Below are positions 54,126 to 63,151 of a DNA stretch of 64,000 nucleotides, piece by piece. The stretch lies in the NCBI RefSeq assembly GCF_013359865.1, contig NZ_JABMCE010000074.1, positions 1 to 64,000 on the forward strand, given 5' to 3'. Origin of the DNA: Curtobacterium pusillum (GTDB lineage Bacteria; Actinomycetota; Actinomycetes; Actinomycetales; Microbacteriaceae). Both the position numbers and the translations under genes were made by a program. The notes under the pieces are model-generated. The model did no database searches. It was not told the DNA's origin and was given only the letters and a program-made list of their open reading frames with translations. How positions within the stretch are numbered: position 1 is the first letter of the stretch; every line of letters begins with the position of its first letter.

Positions 54126-55646
54126 ATGAAGCTCGAACTCCGCGGCATCACGAAGCGGTTCGGCCCCCTCGTCGCCAACGACCACATCTCGCTCACCGTC
54201 GAGCCGGGTGAGGTCCACTGCCTCCTCGGGGAGAACGGCGCCGGCAAGTCGACCCTGATGAACGTCCTGTACGGCCTGTACCAGGCGGACGAGGGCGAGA
54301 TCCTCCTCGACGACGTCGTGCAGGACTTCGACGGTCCCGGTGACGCCATGCGCGCCGGCATCGGCATGGTGCACCAGCACTTCATGCTCGTGCCGGTCTT
54401 CACCGTGGCCGAGAACGTCATGCTCGGGCAGGAGCAGACCACGTTCGGCGGCCGGCTCGACCTCGCGGGCGCCCGGAAGCGCGTGCGGGAGATCTCCGAG
54501 CGGTTCGGGTTCGACGTCGACCCCGATGCCAAGGTCGAAGACCTCCCCGTCGGCGTGCAGCAGCGCGTCGAGATCATCAAGGCGCTGTCCCGCGACGCCT
54601 CGGTGCTGGTGTTCGACGAGCCGACGGCCGTCCTCACCCCGCAGGAGACCGACGAGCTGATGGGCATCATGCGCCAGCTCCGCGAAGCGGGCACCGCCAT
54701 CGTCTTCATCACGCACAAGCTGCGCGAGGTGCGCGAGGTCGCGGACCGCATCACCGTCATCCGGCTCGGCAAGGTCGTCGGCGAGGCATCGCCCACCGCG
54801 ACCAACAACGAGCTCGCCGCGCTCATGGTCGGCCGCGCCGTGTCCCTCGTCGTGGACAAGGAGCCGTCGACTGGCGGCGAGGACGCCCTCGTCGTCGAGA
54901 ACCTCACAGTCACCGACCCCTCCGGCATCGTCCTCGTCGACGACGTCTCGTTCACCGTCCGCCGCGGCGAGGTCCTCGCCATCGCGGGCGTCCAGGGCAA
55001 CGGCCAGACCGAGTTGACCGAGGCGATCATCGGCCTCGAGCCCGTGCGCACCGGCCGGATCACCCTCGACGGACGCGAGCTCACCGGCCGCAGCGTGAAG
55101 CAGGTCCTCGACGCGGGCGTCGGGTTCGTGCCCGAGGACCGGAAGGAGGACGGTCTCGTCGGTGAGTTCACCATCGCCGAGAACCTCATGCTCGACCGGG
55201 CGGACCACGCCGAGTTCGTCCGCGCCGGCACCATCCGGTCGGCCGAGCGCGACGCGTTCGCGGACGAGAAGATCGCCGAGTTCGACATCCGCACCCCGGG
55301 CCGCTCAACCGCCGCTGGTCGGCTGTCGGGCGGCAACCAGCAGAAGATCGTGCTCGCCCGCGAGCTGAGCCGGGAACTGCGGCTCTTCGTCGCGGCGCAG
55401 CCCACGCGCGGTATCGACGTCGGCTCGATCGAGTTCGTGCACAAGCGCATCGTCGCCACCCGCGACACCGGCGTCCCGGTCATCGTCGTCTCCACGGAGC
55501 TCGACGAGGTCGTGGCGCTCGCCGACCGGATCGCCGTGATGTACCGCGGCGCGATCGTCGGCATCGTCCCCGCGGACACCCCGCGAGACGTCCTCGGCCT
55601 CATGATGGCCGGGGAACTCCCCGAAGGAACGGAGCTGGCAGCGTGA
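54126..55646 (+). CDS. ABC importer ATP-binding protein, two ATPase domains (nucleoside)
   Basis: A 506-residue tandem ATPase of the sugar/nucleoside CUT2-like group. First domain: Walker A GENGAGKST, Q-loop region HQHFMLVPVFTVAENVMLG, signature VGVQQRVEI, Walker B VLVFDEPTA. Second domain: degenerate P-loop GVQGNGQTEL and signature LSGGNQQKIVLARELS. The asymmetric second site is normal for the family. It overlaps the first permease start (GTGA). Confidence 0.94.
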   Translation: MKLELRGITKRFGPLVANDHISLTVEPGEVHCLLGENGAGKSTLMNVLYGLYQADEGEILLDDVVQDFDGPGDAMRAGIGMVHQHFMLVPVFTVAENVMLGQEQTTFGGRLDLAGARKRVREISERFGFDVDPDAKVEDLPVGVQQRVEIIKALSRDASVLVFDEPTAVLTPQETDELMGIMRQLREAGTAIVFITHKLREVREVADRITVIRLGKVVGEASPTATNNELAALMVGRAVSLVVDKEPSTGGEDALVVENLTVTDPSGIVLVDDVSFTVRRGEVLAIAGVQGNGQTELTEAIIGLEPVRTGRITLDGRELTGRSVKQVLDAGVGFVPEDRKEDGLVGEFTIAENLMLDRADHAEFVRAGTIRSAERDAFADEKIAEFDIRTPGRSTAAGRLSGGNQQKIVLARELSRELRLFVAAQPTRGIDVGSIEFVHKRIVATRDTGVPVIVVSTELDEVVALADRIAVMYRGAIVGIVPADTPRDVLGLMMAGELPEGTELAA

Positions 55647-57016
55647 GCACCACGCCAGAGAACACGCAGCCGGAGACCCCGCAGCAGGAGACCCCACAGC
55701 CGGGCGGCACCCCGCAGACCGAGGCGCCCACCGACGACCGCCTGCAGGACGTCGAGACCACCCCGCACCTCATGACGGACTCCGCCGACGACACCGAACG
55801 TCGTGACGGCGGCGACCGCTGGCAGGCCGCCCTCCAGGGCATCCTGAACGGCTCCGCCCTCGTCACGGTCCTGGCCGTCGTGCTCGCCCTCATCGCCTGC
55901 GGCATCCTCATCGCCCTCACCGACGAGAGCGTCCGCGCAGCCGCCGGGTACTTCTTCGCCCGCCCAGCCGACACCTTCCGGGCGATCGGCACGGCGGTCG
56001 GCGGCTCCTACGCCTCGCTGTTCGAAGGGTCGGTGTTCAACTTCGGCGCCGCCTCCTTCCAGCAGGCGATCGTCCCGCTCACCCGCTCCATCGACTACGC
56101 GGTGCCGCTCGTGGCCGCCGGCCTCGGCGTCGCGCTGGCGTTCCGCGCCGGCCTGTTCAACATCGGCGGCCAGGGCCAGATCCTGATGGGGGCCGCGGCC
56201 GCCGGCTGGGTCGGGTTCTCGTTCGACATGCCCGCCGTGGTCCACATCCCGCTCACCATCGTCGCCGGCATCGTCGGCGGTGCGGTGTGGGGCGGCATCG
56301 TCGGTGTGCTCAAGGCCCGCACCGGCGCGCACGAGGTGATCGTCACGATCATGCTCAACTACGTCGCGCTGTACCTCGTGAGCTACCTGCTCCGCACGCC
56401 CGGTCTCCTGCAGGCCCCGGGCAGTACGAACCCGATCTCGCCCGCCACGAAGGACAGTGCGGTGCTGCCGGCGCTGTTCGGTCCGCGGTACGGCATCGAC
56501 CTCGGCTTCGTCGTGGCGATCATCGCGGTCGTCGTGGTGTGGTGGCTCGTCAACAAGTCGTCGCTCGGCTTCCGGTTCCGCACCATCGGTGAGAACCCGC
56601 GCGCTGCCCGCGTGGCGGGGATGAGCGTGCCCGCCCTGACGATCTGGGTGCTCGTCATCTCCGGTGCCCTCGTCGGGATCGCCGGTGCGTACCAGGTGCA
56701 GGGCGCCGTCACGACCGGGTTCACCTCGGGCATCGACGCCGGCATCGGCTTCGACGCGATCACCGTGGCGCTGCTCGGCCGCTCGAAGCCGTGGGGGGTG
56801 TTCTGGGCCGCGATCCTGTTCGGCGTCCTGAAGAACGGCGGCTACGCCATGCAGGCGGCGAACGGCATCCCGATCGACATCGTGGGCGTCATCCAGGCCC
56901 TCATCGTCCTCTTCATCGCGGCCCCGCCGCTCGTCCGCGCGATCTTCCGGATCCCGCAGCCGGGCGCTCGCCGTCGCGTCGGCACGAAGAACAGCAAGAA
57001 GGCGGTCGCCGCGTGA
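55643..57016 (+). CDS. ABC importer permease 1 (nucleoside)
   Basis: A 457-residue membrane protein. A 60-residue Thr/Pro/Gln-rich cytoplasmic N-terminus precedes about ten helices of the BPD_transp_2 family. IPLVAAGLGVALAFRAGLFNIGGQGQILMGA-like PLVAAGLGVALAFRAGLFNI and GENPRAARVAGMSVPAL are the hallmarks. It pairs with the next gene product. GTG start in overlap. Confidence 0.93.
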   Translation: MSTTPENTQPETPQQETPQPGGTPQTEAPTDDRLQDVETTPHLMTDSADDTERRDGGDRWQAALQGILNGSALVTVLAVVLALIACGILIALTDESVRAAAGYFFARPADTFRAIGTAVGGSYASLFEGSVFNFGAASFQQAIVPLTRSIDYAVPLVAAGLGVALAFRAGLFNIGGQGQILMGAAAAGWVGFSFDMPAVVHIPLTIVAGIVGGAVWGGIVGVLKARTGAHEVIVTIMLNYVALYLVSYLLRTPGLLQAPGSTNPISPATKDSAVLPALFGPRYGIDLGFVVAIIAVVVVWWLVNKSSLGFRFRTIGENPRAARVAGMSVPALTIWVLVISGALVGIAGAYQVQGAVTTGFTSGIDAGIGFDAITVALLGRSKPWGVFWAAILFGVLKNGGYAMQAANGIPIDIVGVIQALIVLFIAAPPLVRAIFRIPQPGARRRVGTKNSKKAVAA

Positions 57017-58302
57017 GCACCATCAGCCCCACCGCGGCGCCCGCGTCGCCCCTCGCCGGCCGTCCGGTCGAGACCACCCGCAGCTGGAAGCTCCCGATCG
57101 GGTACGCCGTCTTCACGGTCCTCGCGCTCGTGCTCTTCGCGCTGCTGCCCCGCACCGGGACCACCACGTTCCGGCTCGCGAACGCCGGCGACTTCTTCGC
57201 CCTCCCGGACGTGCCGCTGCCGGCCGTGGGGACCGGGATCGTCGTGGTCGTCCTGCTGGCGATCCTGACGGTCTACGCGCTGATCGAGACGCGGTCGCTC
57301 CGTCGGGTGCCGATCTGGGTGACCGCGGTCTTCGCCGTCGTCTTCGTCGTCGGGTTCCTGACCTGGGCCGCCGCCGGCAAGGCCCTGCCGATCCCCGGCC
57401 TGCTGCTCGGTGCACTGAGCCTCAGCGTCCCGCTCGTGTTCGGTGCCCTCGGCGGCGTCATCTCGGAGCGCGTCGGCGTCGTGAACATCGCCATCGAGGG
57501 CCAGTTCCTCGCGGGCGCGTTCAGCTCCGCGATGGTCGCGTCGATCACCGGTTCGCCGTGGGTCGGCCTCGTCGCGGCGCTCGTCGCGGGCATGCTCGTG
57601 TCGTTCATCCTCGCGGCGTTCAGCATCAAGTACCTCGTCGACCAGGTCATCGTCGGTGTCGTCATCAACGCGTTCATCTCGGGTCTGACCGGCTTCCTGT
57701 ACTCGCAGGTCCTGTCGCCGAACGAGACGACGCTGAACATCGGCGTCCGCTTCCCGATCATCCCGATCCCGGTGCTGCACCAGATCCCGGTCATCGGCCC
57801 GGTCTTCTTCGAGCAGCGGGTCACGGTCTACCTGGCGTACGTCGCGGTCGCGGTGGTCACCTTCGGTCTGTTCAAGACCCGATGGGGCCTGCGTCTCCGC
57901 GCGGTCGGCGAGCACCCGCAGGCGGCCGACACGGTCGGCATCGACGTCACCAGCACGCGGTTCTGGAACGTGTCGCTCGCCGGTGCGATCGCGGGCCTCG
58001 GCGGTGCGTACTTCACGCTCGACGCGGTCGGTCCGTTCACCAAGGACATGACCGCCGGCGCGGGCTACATCGCGCTCGCGGCGGTCATCTTCGGCCGGTG
58101 GGACCCGATCAAGGCCACGCTCGCGGCGCTGCTGTTCGGCTTCGCGTCGAACCTGCAGAACACGCTGGGCGCGATCAACTCGCCCGTCCCGAGCGAGTTC
58201 CTGCTCATGCTGCCGTACGTGGTGACGATCTTCGCGGTGGCCGGCCTGGTCGGGCAGTCGCGCGGTCCCGCCGCGTCCGGCAAGCCGTACATCAAGAGCT
58301 AG
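57013..58302 (+). CDS. ABC importer permease 2 (nucleoside)
   Basis: A 429-residue BPD_transp_2 permease. VFGALGGVISERVGVVNIAIEGQFLAGA and GLRLRAVGEHPQAADTVGIDV are the family motifs. Two extra N-terminal helices precede them. It overlaps permease 1 (GTGA). This ends the importer, 108 bases before cdd. Confidence 0.93.
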   Translation: MSTISPTAAPASPLAGRPVETTRSWKLPIGYAVFTVLALVLFALLPRTGTTTFRLANAGDFFALPDVPLPAVGTGIVVVVLLAILTVYALIETRSLRRVPIWVTAVFAVVFVVGFLTWAAAGKALPIPGLLLGALSLSVPLVFGALGGVISERVGVVNIAIEGQFLAGAFSSAMVASITGSPWVGLVAALVAGMLVSFILAAFSIKYLVDQVIVGVVINAFISGLTGFLYSQVLSPNETTLNIGVRFPIIPIPVLHQIPVIGPVFFEQRVTVYLAYVAVAVVTFGLFKTRWGLRLRAVGEHPQAADTVGIDVTSTRFWNVSLAGAIAGLGGAYFTLDAVGPFTKDMTAGAGYIALAAVIFGRWDPIKATLAALLFGFASNLQNTLGAINSPVPSEFLLMLPYVVTIFAVAGLVGQSRGPAASGKPYIKS

Positions 58303-58318
58303 ACCCACTCGCAAGACG

Positions 58319-58377
58319 CCGGTGTTCGTGGACGGAACCCACGCATGCGGGTGTTCACCGCACGAACACCGGTGTTC
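58319..58377. promoter_or_regulatory. Operator-like GGTGTTC cluster before cdd
   Basis: A perfect 14-bp palindrome GAACACCGGTGTTC (58364-58377) lies with two further GGTGTTC half-sites (58321-58327 and 58350-58356). CCGGTGTTCGTG (58319-58330) and CACGAACACCGG (58361-58372) also form a 12-base inverted repeat. The cluster lies in the 108-base gap between the importer and cdd and is a good candidate repressor site for the salvage genes. Confidence 0.55.
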
Positions 58378-58410
58378 CGCGCACGACATGACGGCCAGGA
58401 GGCATGGCAC

Positions 58411-58950
58411 ATGACCGACACGAACGCTGCGGGTGACCAGGCGGTCACCGCTACCCCCGAGGCGGAGCCCACGCCTGGGCCCACGCCGCCGGTTCCGGAG
58501 CAACGCGCCAGCGGCGGTCCGGCCGTGCCGGTGGGGAGCCTCCAGGAGGACGTGGACTGGACCGCGTTGCGGACCGCAGCGACGGCAGCGATGCGACACG
58601 CGTACGTCCCGTACTCGTCCTTCCCGGTGGGGGCCGCGGCCCTCACCGAGGACGGCCGGATCGTGTCCGGCTGCAACGTCGAGAACGCGTCCTACGGGCT
58701 GACCCTCTGCGCGGAGTGCGCGCTCGTGTCCCAACTGCACATGACCGGCGGCGGCAAGCTCGTCGCGTTCGCGTGCGTCGACGGCGACGGCGCGACCCTG
58801 ATGCCGTGCGGGCGCTGCCGGCAGCTGCTGTTCGAGCACTCGGCCGAGAGCATGCTCCTCGAGACCGTCTCCGGCATCCGCACCATCGACGAGGTCCTGC
58901 CCGACGCGTTCGGCCCGCGGACCGTCGCCGCCTACCGGCAGGAGCACTGA
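58411..58950 (+). CDS. cdd: Cytidine deaminase
   Basis: A 179-residue protein. The core deaminase (from about residue 50) has the zinc ligands in YGLTLCAECALVS (CAE type) and MPCGRCRQLLFE, with the substrate loop CNVENASYG, as in small tetrameric CDAs. A 48-residue Pro/Thr/Ala-rich N-terminal extension is unusual for the family; a later start might be used. AGGAGG lies 13 bases before the ATG. Its stop is 1 base from deoA. Confidence 0.93.
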   Translation: MTDTNAAGDQAVTATPEAEPTPGPTPPVPEQRASGGPAVPVGSLQEDVDWTALRTAATAAMRHAYVPYSSFPVGAAALTEDGRIVSGCNVENASYGLTLCAECALVSQLHMTGGGKLVAFACVDGDGATLMPCGRCRQLLFEHSAESMLLETVSGIRTIDEVLPDAFGPRTVAAYRQEH

Positions 58951-58951
58951 C

Positions 58952-60241
58952 ATGGCCGTCGAGCCGTTCGACACCGTCGACCTCATCCGCACGAAGCGTT
59001 CCGGCGAGCCCCTGGGCACCGCCGAGATCGACTGGCTCGTCGACGCCTACACCCGTGGCTACGTCGAGGACCCGCAGATGGCGGCGATGGCGATGGCGAT
59101 CTTCCTCAACGGGATGGAGCGGCGGGAGATCAAGGACCTCACGCTCGCGATGATCGCGTCGGGGGAGCGGATGTCGTTCGGCTCGCTCGGCAAGACCACT
59201 GTCGACAAGCACTCGACCGGCGGGGTCGGCGACAAGATCACCCTGCCGCTCGCGCCCCTCGTCGCGTCGTTCGGCGTCGCGGTGCCACAGCTGTCCGGGC
59301 GCGGGCTGGGGCACACCGGCGGGACGCTCGACAAGCTCGAGTCGATCCCGGGGTGGCAGGCGTCGATCACGAACGACCGCATGCTGTCGATCCTGTCCGA
59401 CGTCGGTGCGGTGATCTGCGCCGCGGGCTCCGGACTGGCCCCTGCCGACAAGAAGCTGTACGCGCTGCGTGACATCACCGGCACCGTCGAGTGCATCCCG
59501 CTCATCGCGTCGAGCATCATGTCGAAGAAGATCGCCGAGGGCACGGGCGCGCTCGTGCTCGACGTGAAGTTCGGGTCGGGGGCGTTCATGCCTTCGTACG
59601 AGGCATCGCGCGAGCTCGCGCAGACGATGGTGGACCTCGGGAACGACGCCGGGGTCGCGACCTCGGCGCTGCTGACCGACATGGAGGTCCCGCTGGGCGG
59701 GACGATCGGCAACGCGCTCGAGGTGCGGGAGTCGGCCGAGGTGCTGGCGGGCGGCGGACCGTCCGACGTCGTCGACCTGACGATCGCGCTCGCCACCGAG
59801 ATGCTCACGCTCGCCGGGCTGCCCGACGCGGACCCGGCGGCGGCACTGGCGGACGGGCGCGCGATGGACACCTGGCGTCGGATGATCTCCGCCCAGGGCG
59901 GCGATCCGGACGCGCCGCTGCCGGCGGCCCGGGAGCAGCACGTCGTGCGGGCGCCGTCCTCGGGTGTGCTCGCCACGCAGGAGGCCCTGCCGTTCGGCAT
60001 CGCGGCCTGGCGTCTCGGGGCCGGCCGTGCGCGCGCGCAGGACCCCGTGCAGGCGGGCGCCGGCATCGAGCTGCACGTCAAGCCCGGGGACACCGTCGCC
60101 GAAGGGCAGCCGCTGTGGACGCTGCACACCGACGAGGCCGCCCGGTTCGAGCGGGCGCTGGAGTCGCTCGAGGGGGCGTGGTCGATCGGTGGGTCGGCTG
60201 AGGAGCGTGGACCGATCGTGCGGGACCGGATCTCCGGCTGA
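58952..60241 (+). CDS. deoA: Thymidine (pyrimidine-nucleoside) phosphorylase
   Basis: A 429-residue enzyme splitting pyrimidine deoxynucleosides to base and deoxyribose-1-phosphate. KHSTGGVGDKITLPLAPLVA is the phosphate/substrate loop. LSGRGLGHTGGTLDKLESIPG is the PROSITE-type family signature, and SSIMSKKIAEGTGALVLDVK is conserved. It follows cdd by one base and continues the salvage operon. The stop codon lies in the first unit of an 8-bp tandem repeat. Confidence 0.96.
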   Translation: MAVEPFDTVDLIRTKRSGEPLGTAEIDWLVDAYTRGYVEDPQMAAMAMAIFLNGMERREIKDLTLAMIASGERMSFGSLGKTTVDKHSTGGVGDKITLPLAPLVASFGVAVPQLSGRGLGHTGGTLDKLESIPGWQASITNDRMLSILSDVGAVICAAGSGLAPADKKLYALRDITGTVECIPLIASSIMSKKIAEGTGALVLDVKFGSGAFMPSYEASRELAQTMVDLGNDAGVATSALLTDMEVPLGGTIGNALEVRESAEVLAGGGPSDVVDLTIALATEMLTLAGLPDADPAAALADGRAMDTWRRMISAQGGDPDAPLPAAREQHVVRAPSSGVLATQEALPFGIAAWRLGAGRARAQDPVQAGAGIELHVKPGDTVAEGQPLWTLHTDEAARFERALESLEGAWSIGGSAEERGPIVRDRISG

Positions 60242-60297
60242 CCGCCTGGCCGGCTGTCCGGCTGTCCGGCTGATCGGCTGGCCGCCCGTCCGGCTGG
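60234..60297. repeat. Eight-unit octanucleotide tandem repeat
   Basis: Eight consecutive 8-base units close to CCGGCTG(T/A/G) run from 60234, starting inside the last codons of deoA. Four units keep CCGGCTG exactly apart from the last base plus one more with it; the others have one or two changes. It is non-coding beyond 60241. The rest of the deoA-add gap shows only the add promoter. Confidence 0.7.
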
Positions 60298-60396
60298 GCG
60301 TTCGTCGTCCACATGTGGCGAGCCTCCAGCCAGTTCTCCACAAACCTGTGGGACGTCACCTGCGCGGCCGGCGCGACCACCGATAGCCTGGATCGC

Positions 60397-61509
60397 ATGA
60401 GCGCCGACGCCACGACCTACCGCCTGCCCGACGCCGGAGCGGTCATCAACGACCTGCCGAAGGTCTCGCTGCACGACCACCTCGACGGCGGTCTGCGTCC
60501 GGCGACGATCGTCGAACTGGCCGGGTCAGCGGGCGTGGACCTGCCGACCACCGACCCCGACGCGCTCGGCCAGTGGTTCGCCGACCAGTCGAACTCCGGC
60601 TCGCTCGTCGAGTACCTGAAGACCTTCGACGTGACCACCTCGGTCATGCAGACGGCGGAGCAGTTGCATCGCATCGCGAAGGAGTTCGTCGAGGACCTGG
60701 TCGCCGACGGCGTCGTCTACGGCGAGGTCCGGTGGGCGCCGGAACAGCACCTGCAGGGCGGGCTGACGCTCGACGAGACGGTCGAGGCGGTCCAGGCCGG
60801 CATCGAGGAAGCCGTCGACGCGGCGGGCGGGTCCATCCGCGTCGGCCAGCTCGTCACGGCGATGCGCCACGCCGACCGGTCGCTGGAGATCGCCGAGCTC
60901 GCCGTGCGCCACCGCGACCGGGGTGTCGTCGGGTTCGACATCGCGGGGGCTGAAGCCGGGTTCCCTGCGTCGAACCACCGCGCCGCGTTCGACTACCTGG
61001 CGTCGGAGCTGTTCCCCGTGACGGTCCACGCCGGTGAAGCCGACGGGCTCGCCTCGATCCGTTCCGCGCTCGTCGACGGTCGCGCACTGCGCCTCGGCCA
61101 CGGCGTCCGGATCTTCGAGGACGTCACGCTCTCCGACGCCGGCGACGGCTCGACCCTGGCCTCGCTGGGCGAGGTCGCCTCGTGGGTGCGCGACCGCGAG
61201 ATCCCGCTCGAGGTCTCGCCGTCGTCGAACCTGCAGACCGGCGCGATCGCGGCGTGGGGCGACGACCTCGCCGACCACCCGTTCGACGTGCTCTACCAGC
61301 TCGGCTTCCGCGTGACGGTCAACACGGACAACCGCCTGATGAGCGGCACCTCGCTGTCGAAGGAACTGGCGCTGCTCGCCGGCACGTTCGGCTACGACCT
61401 CGACGACCTCGCGGCGTTCCAGATCAACGCGGCGCTCGGTTCGTTCCTGCCGCTCGAGGACCGCGAAGAGATCATCGCGACCATCACGGCCGGGTACCAG
61501 GAGGCGTAG
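60397..61509 (+). CDS. add: Adenosine deaminase
   Basis: A 370-residue TIM-barrel zinc hydrolase converting adenosine to inosine. The N-terminal metal motif reads SLHDHLDGGLRP (His-x-His). The catalytic segment TVHAGEADGLASI holds His and Glu, and RLGHGVRI and VTVNTDNRLMS hold the later His and Asp ligands. TAGCCT at 60384-60389 precedes the ATG by 7 bases with no Shine-Dalgarno: a likely leaderless internal promoter. Confidence 0.95.
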   Translation: MSADATTYRLPDAGAVINDLPKVSLHDHLDGGLRPATIVELAGSAGVDLPTTDPDALGQWFADQSNSGSLVEYLKTFDVTTSVMQTAEQLHRIAKEFVEDLVADGVVYGEVRWAPEQHLQGGLTLDETVEAVQAGIEEAVDAAGGSIRVGQLVTAMRHADRSLEIAELAVRHRDRGVVGFDIAGAEAGFPASNHRAAFDYLASELFPVTVHAGEADGLASIRSALVDGRALRLGHGVRIFEDVTLSDAGDGSTLASLGEVASWVRDREIPLEVSPSSNLQTGAIAAWGDDLADHPFDVLYQLGFRVTVNTDNRLMSGTSLSKELALLAGTFGYDLDDLAAFQINAALGSFLPLEDREEIIATITAGYQEA

Positions 61510-61512
61510 GGC

Positions 61513-61959
61513 ATGCCACTGCCGCCGCTGCCGGACGAAGCCGTCGTGCTCGGGGCGACCGTGTCCTCCTGGCGCGAGGCGCTCCGGGTGGCCGGCGGCG
61601 CCCTCGTGTCCTCGGGCGCAGCCACCGACCCCTACACCGAGGCCATGATCGGCATGGTCGAAGAGCACGGGCCGTACATCGTCATCTCGCCCGGACTGGC
61701 CTTCGCGCACGCCCGGCCGGGGCCCGCCGTGCTCCGCGACGGGCTGTCCGTCGTGACGCTCGCCGAACCCGTGACGTTCGGGCACCCGCACAACGACCCG
61801 GTCCACGTGGTGCTCGGTCTCGCGGTTGCCGGGGTGGGAACGCACCTCGAGTCCATCGGGGAGATCGCCAACCTGTTCAACGACGCCACCGTGACCGGAC
61901 GGATCGCGGCGGCGACCACGGCGGACGAGGTCCGCGCGATCATGGGGGTGTCCGCGTGA
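61513..61959 (+). CDS. PTS IIA component, orphan (fructose/ascorbate type)
   Basis: A 148-residue IIA domain (PtsN/UlaC-like). The phosphorylated histidine is His66 in GLAFAHARPGPAV. HNDPVHVVLGLAVAG is the second family block. It starts 3 bases after add. No IIC permease is present in the window, so it may serve a permease elsewhere or act as a regulator. Confidence 0.88.
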   Translation: MPLPPLPDEAVVLGATVSSWREALRVAGGALVSSGAATDPYTEAMIGMVEEHGPYIVISPGLAFAHARPGPAVLRDGLSVVTLAEPVTFGHPHNDPVHVVLGLAVAGVGTHLESIGEIANLFNDATVTGRIAAATTADEVRAIMGVSA

Positions 61960-62234
61960 AGATCGTGACCATCTGCGGCGCGGGCATCGGCTCGAGCGGG
62001 ATCCTCAAGGTCAACGCCGAGAAGGCGCTCGACGCGCTCGGGTTGCAGGCATCGGTCGTGGCCGCGGACGTCGCGTCCGTGCGGCACGTGTCGGAGGACG
62101 CCAACGTCATCCTGACGAGCCAGGAGTTCGTCGAGGCCATCGGGGACACCTACGCCGAGGTCATCGTGATCCGGAACCACTTCGACCAGGGCGAGATCAC
62201 GGCGGCGGTGGACCGAGCGCTCGGCGAGCACTGA
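61956..62234 (+). CDS. PTS IIB component, orphan (lactose/ascorbate type)
   Basis: A 92-residue IIB domain. The phosphorylated cysteine is Cys7 in VTICGAGIGSSGILK. VILTSQEFVEAIG matches the UlaB/GatB-like fold. The GTG overlaps the IIA stop (GTGA). It accepts phosphate from the adjacent IIA; the partner IIC is missing here. Confidence 0.88.
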   Translation: MKIVTICGAGIGSSGILKVNAEKALDALGLQASVVAADVASVRHVSEDANVILTSQEFVEAIGDTYAEVIVIRNHFDQGEITAAVDRALGEH

Positions 62235-62308
62235 ACGGTGCGGGTGTGTGGCGCGCTGCGCGTGCGGTGCTCGCCCGAGCAGTGTCGTGCTCGCCCTAGC
62301 ATGGGGGC

Positions 62309-63151
62309 ATGAGCACGGAGAACCCGCTGAACGACCCCGCCGCCGACCCGTTCGAGGTCGCGCGCGACGCCGCCGAAGTCATCGCTTCGAAGTCGGGGAT
62401 CGATCGCCACGACATCGCACTGACCCTCGGCTCCGGGTGGGGCAAGGCAGCGGACCTCATCGGTGAGACCGTGTCCGAGATCCCCGCCTCCGAGGTCCCG
62501 GGCTTCAGCGCCTCGGCGGTCCCCGGCCACTCGGGCACGGTCCGCTCGATCCGCCTCGCCGACGGTCGCCACGCGCTCGTCATCGGCGCACGCACGCACT
62601 ACTACGAGGGCCACGGCGTCCGCCGGGTCGTGCACAGCGTCCGCACCGCCGCGGCCACGGGTGCGTCGATCATGGTCCTCACGAACGGCGCCGGCGGCGT
62701 CAAGGAGCACTGGAAGCCGGGCACACCCGTCCTGATCAGCGATCACATCAACCTCACCGCGGACAGCCCGCTCGAGGGCGCGACGTTCGTCGACCTGACC
62801 GACCTGTACTCGGCGCGGCTCCGTTCGGTCGCGCGCGGCGTGGACCCGACGCTCGACGAGGGCGTGTACACGCAGTTCCGCGGCCCGCACTACGAGACGC
62901 CGGCCGAGGTCCGGATGGCGAAGACCATCGGCGGCCACATCGTCGGCATGTCCACGGCGCTCGAGGCGATCGCCGCGCGCCAGGCGGGCATGGAGGTCCT
63001 CGGCTTCTCGCTCATCACGAACCTCGCCGCGGGCATCCAGAAGACGCCGCTGTCCCACGCCGAGGTCCTCGAGGCCGGACGCGAAGCGGAACCGGTCATC
63101 GCCGACCTGCTCGCCCGCGTGGTGACGGCACTCGGGTCGGACACCCTGTGA
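62309..63151 (+). CDS. punA: Purine-nucleoside phosphorylase
   Basis: A 280-residue trimeric-type PNP cleaving inosine and guanosine to base and ribose-1-phosphate. LTLGSGWGKAADLI is the phosphate-binding loop, YYEGHGVRRVVHSVR and VLTNGAGGVKEHW form the active site, and GPHYETPAEVRM is the family signature. TAGCAT at 62297-62302 lies 6 bases before the ATG with no Shine-Dalgarno, fitting a leaderless mRNA. Its stop overlaps the next gene (GTGA). Confidence 0.95.
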   Translation: MSTENPLNDPAADPFEVARDAAEVIASKSGIDRHDIALTLGSGWGKAADLIGETVSEIPASEVPGFSASAVPGHSGTVRSIRLADGRHALVIGARTHYYEGHGVRRVVHSVRTAAATGASIMVLTNGAGGVKEHWKPGTPVLISDHINLTADSPLEGATFVDLTDLYSARLRSVARGVDPTLDEGVYTQFRGPHYETPAEVRMAKTIGGHIVGMSTALEAIAARQAGMEVLGFSLITNLAAGIQKTPLSHAEVLEAGREAEPVIADLLARVVTALGSDTL

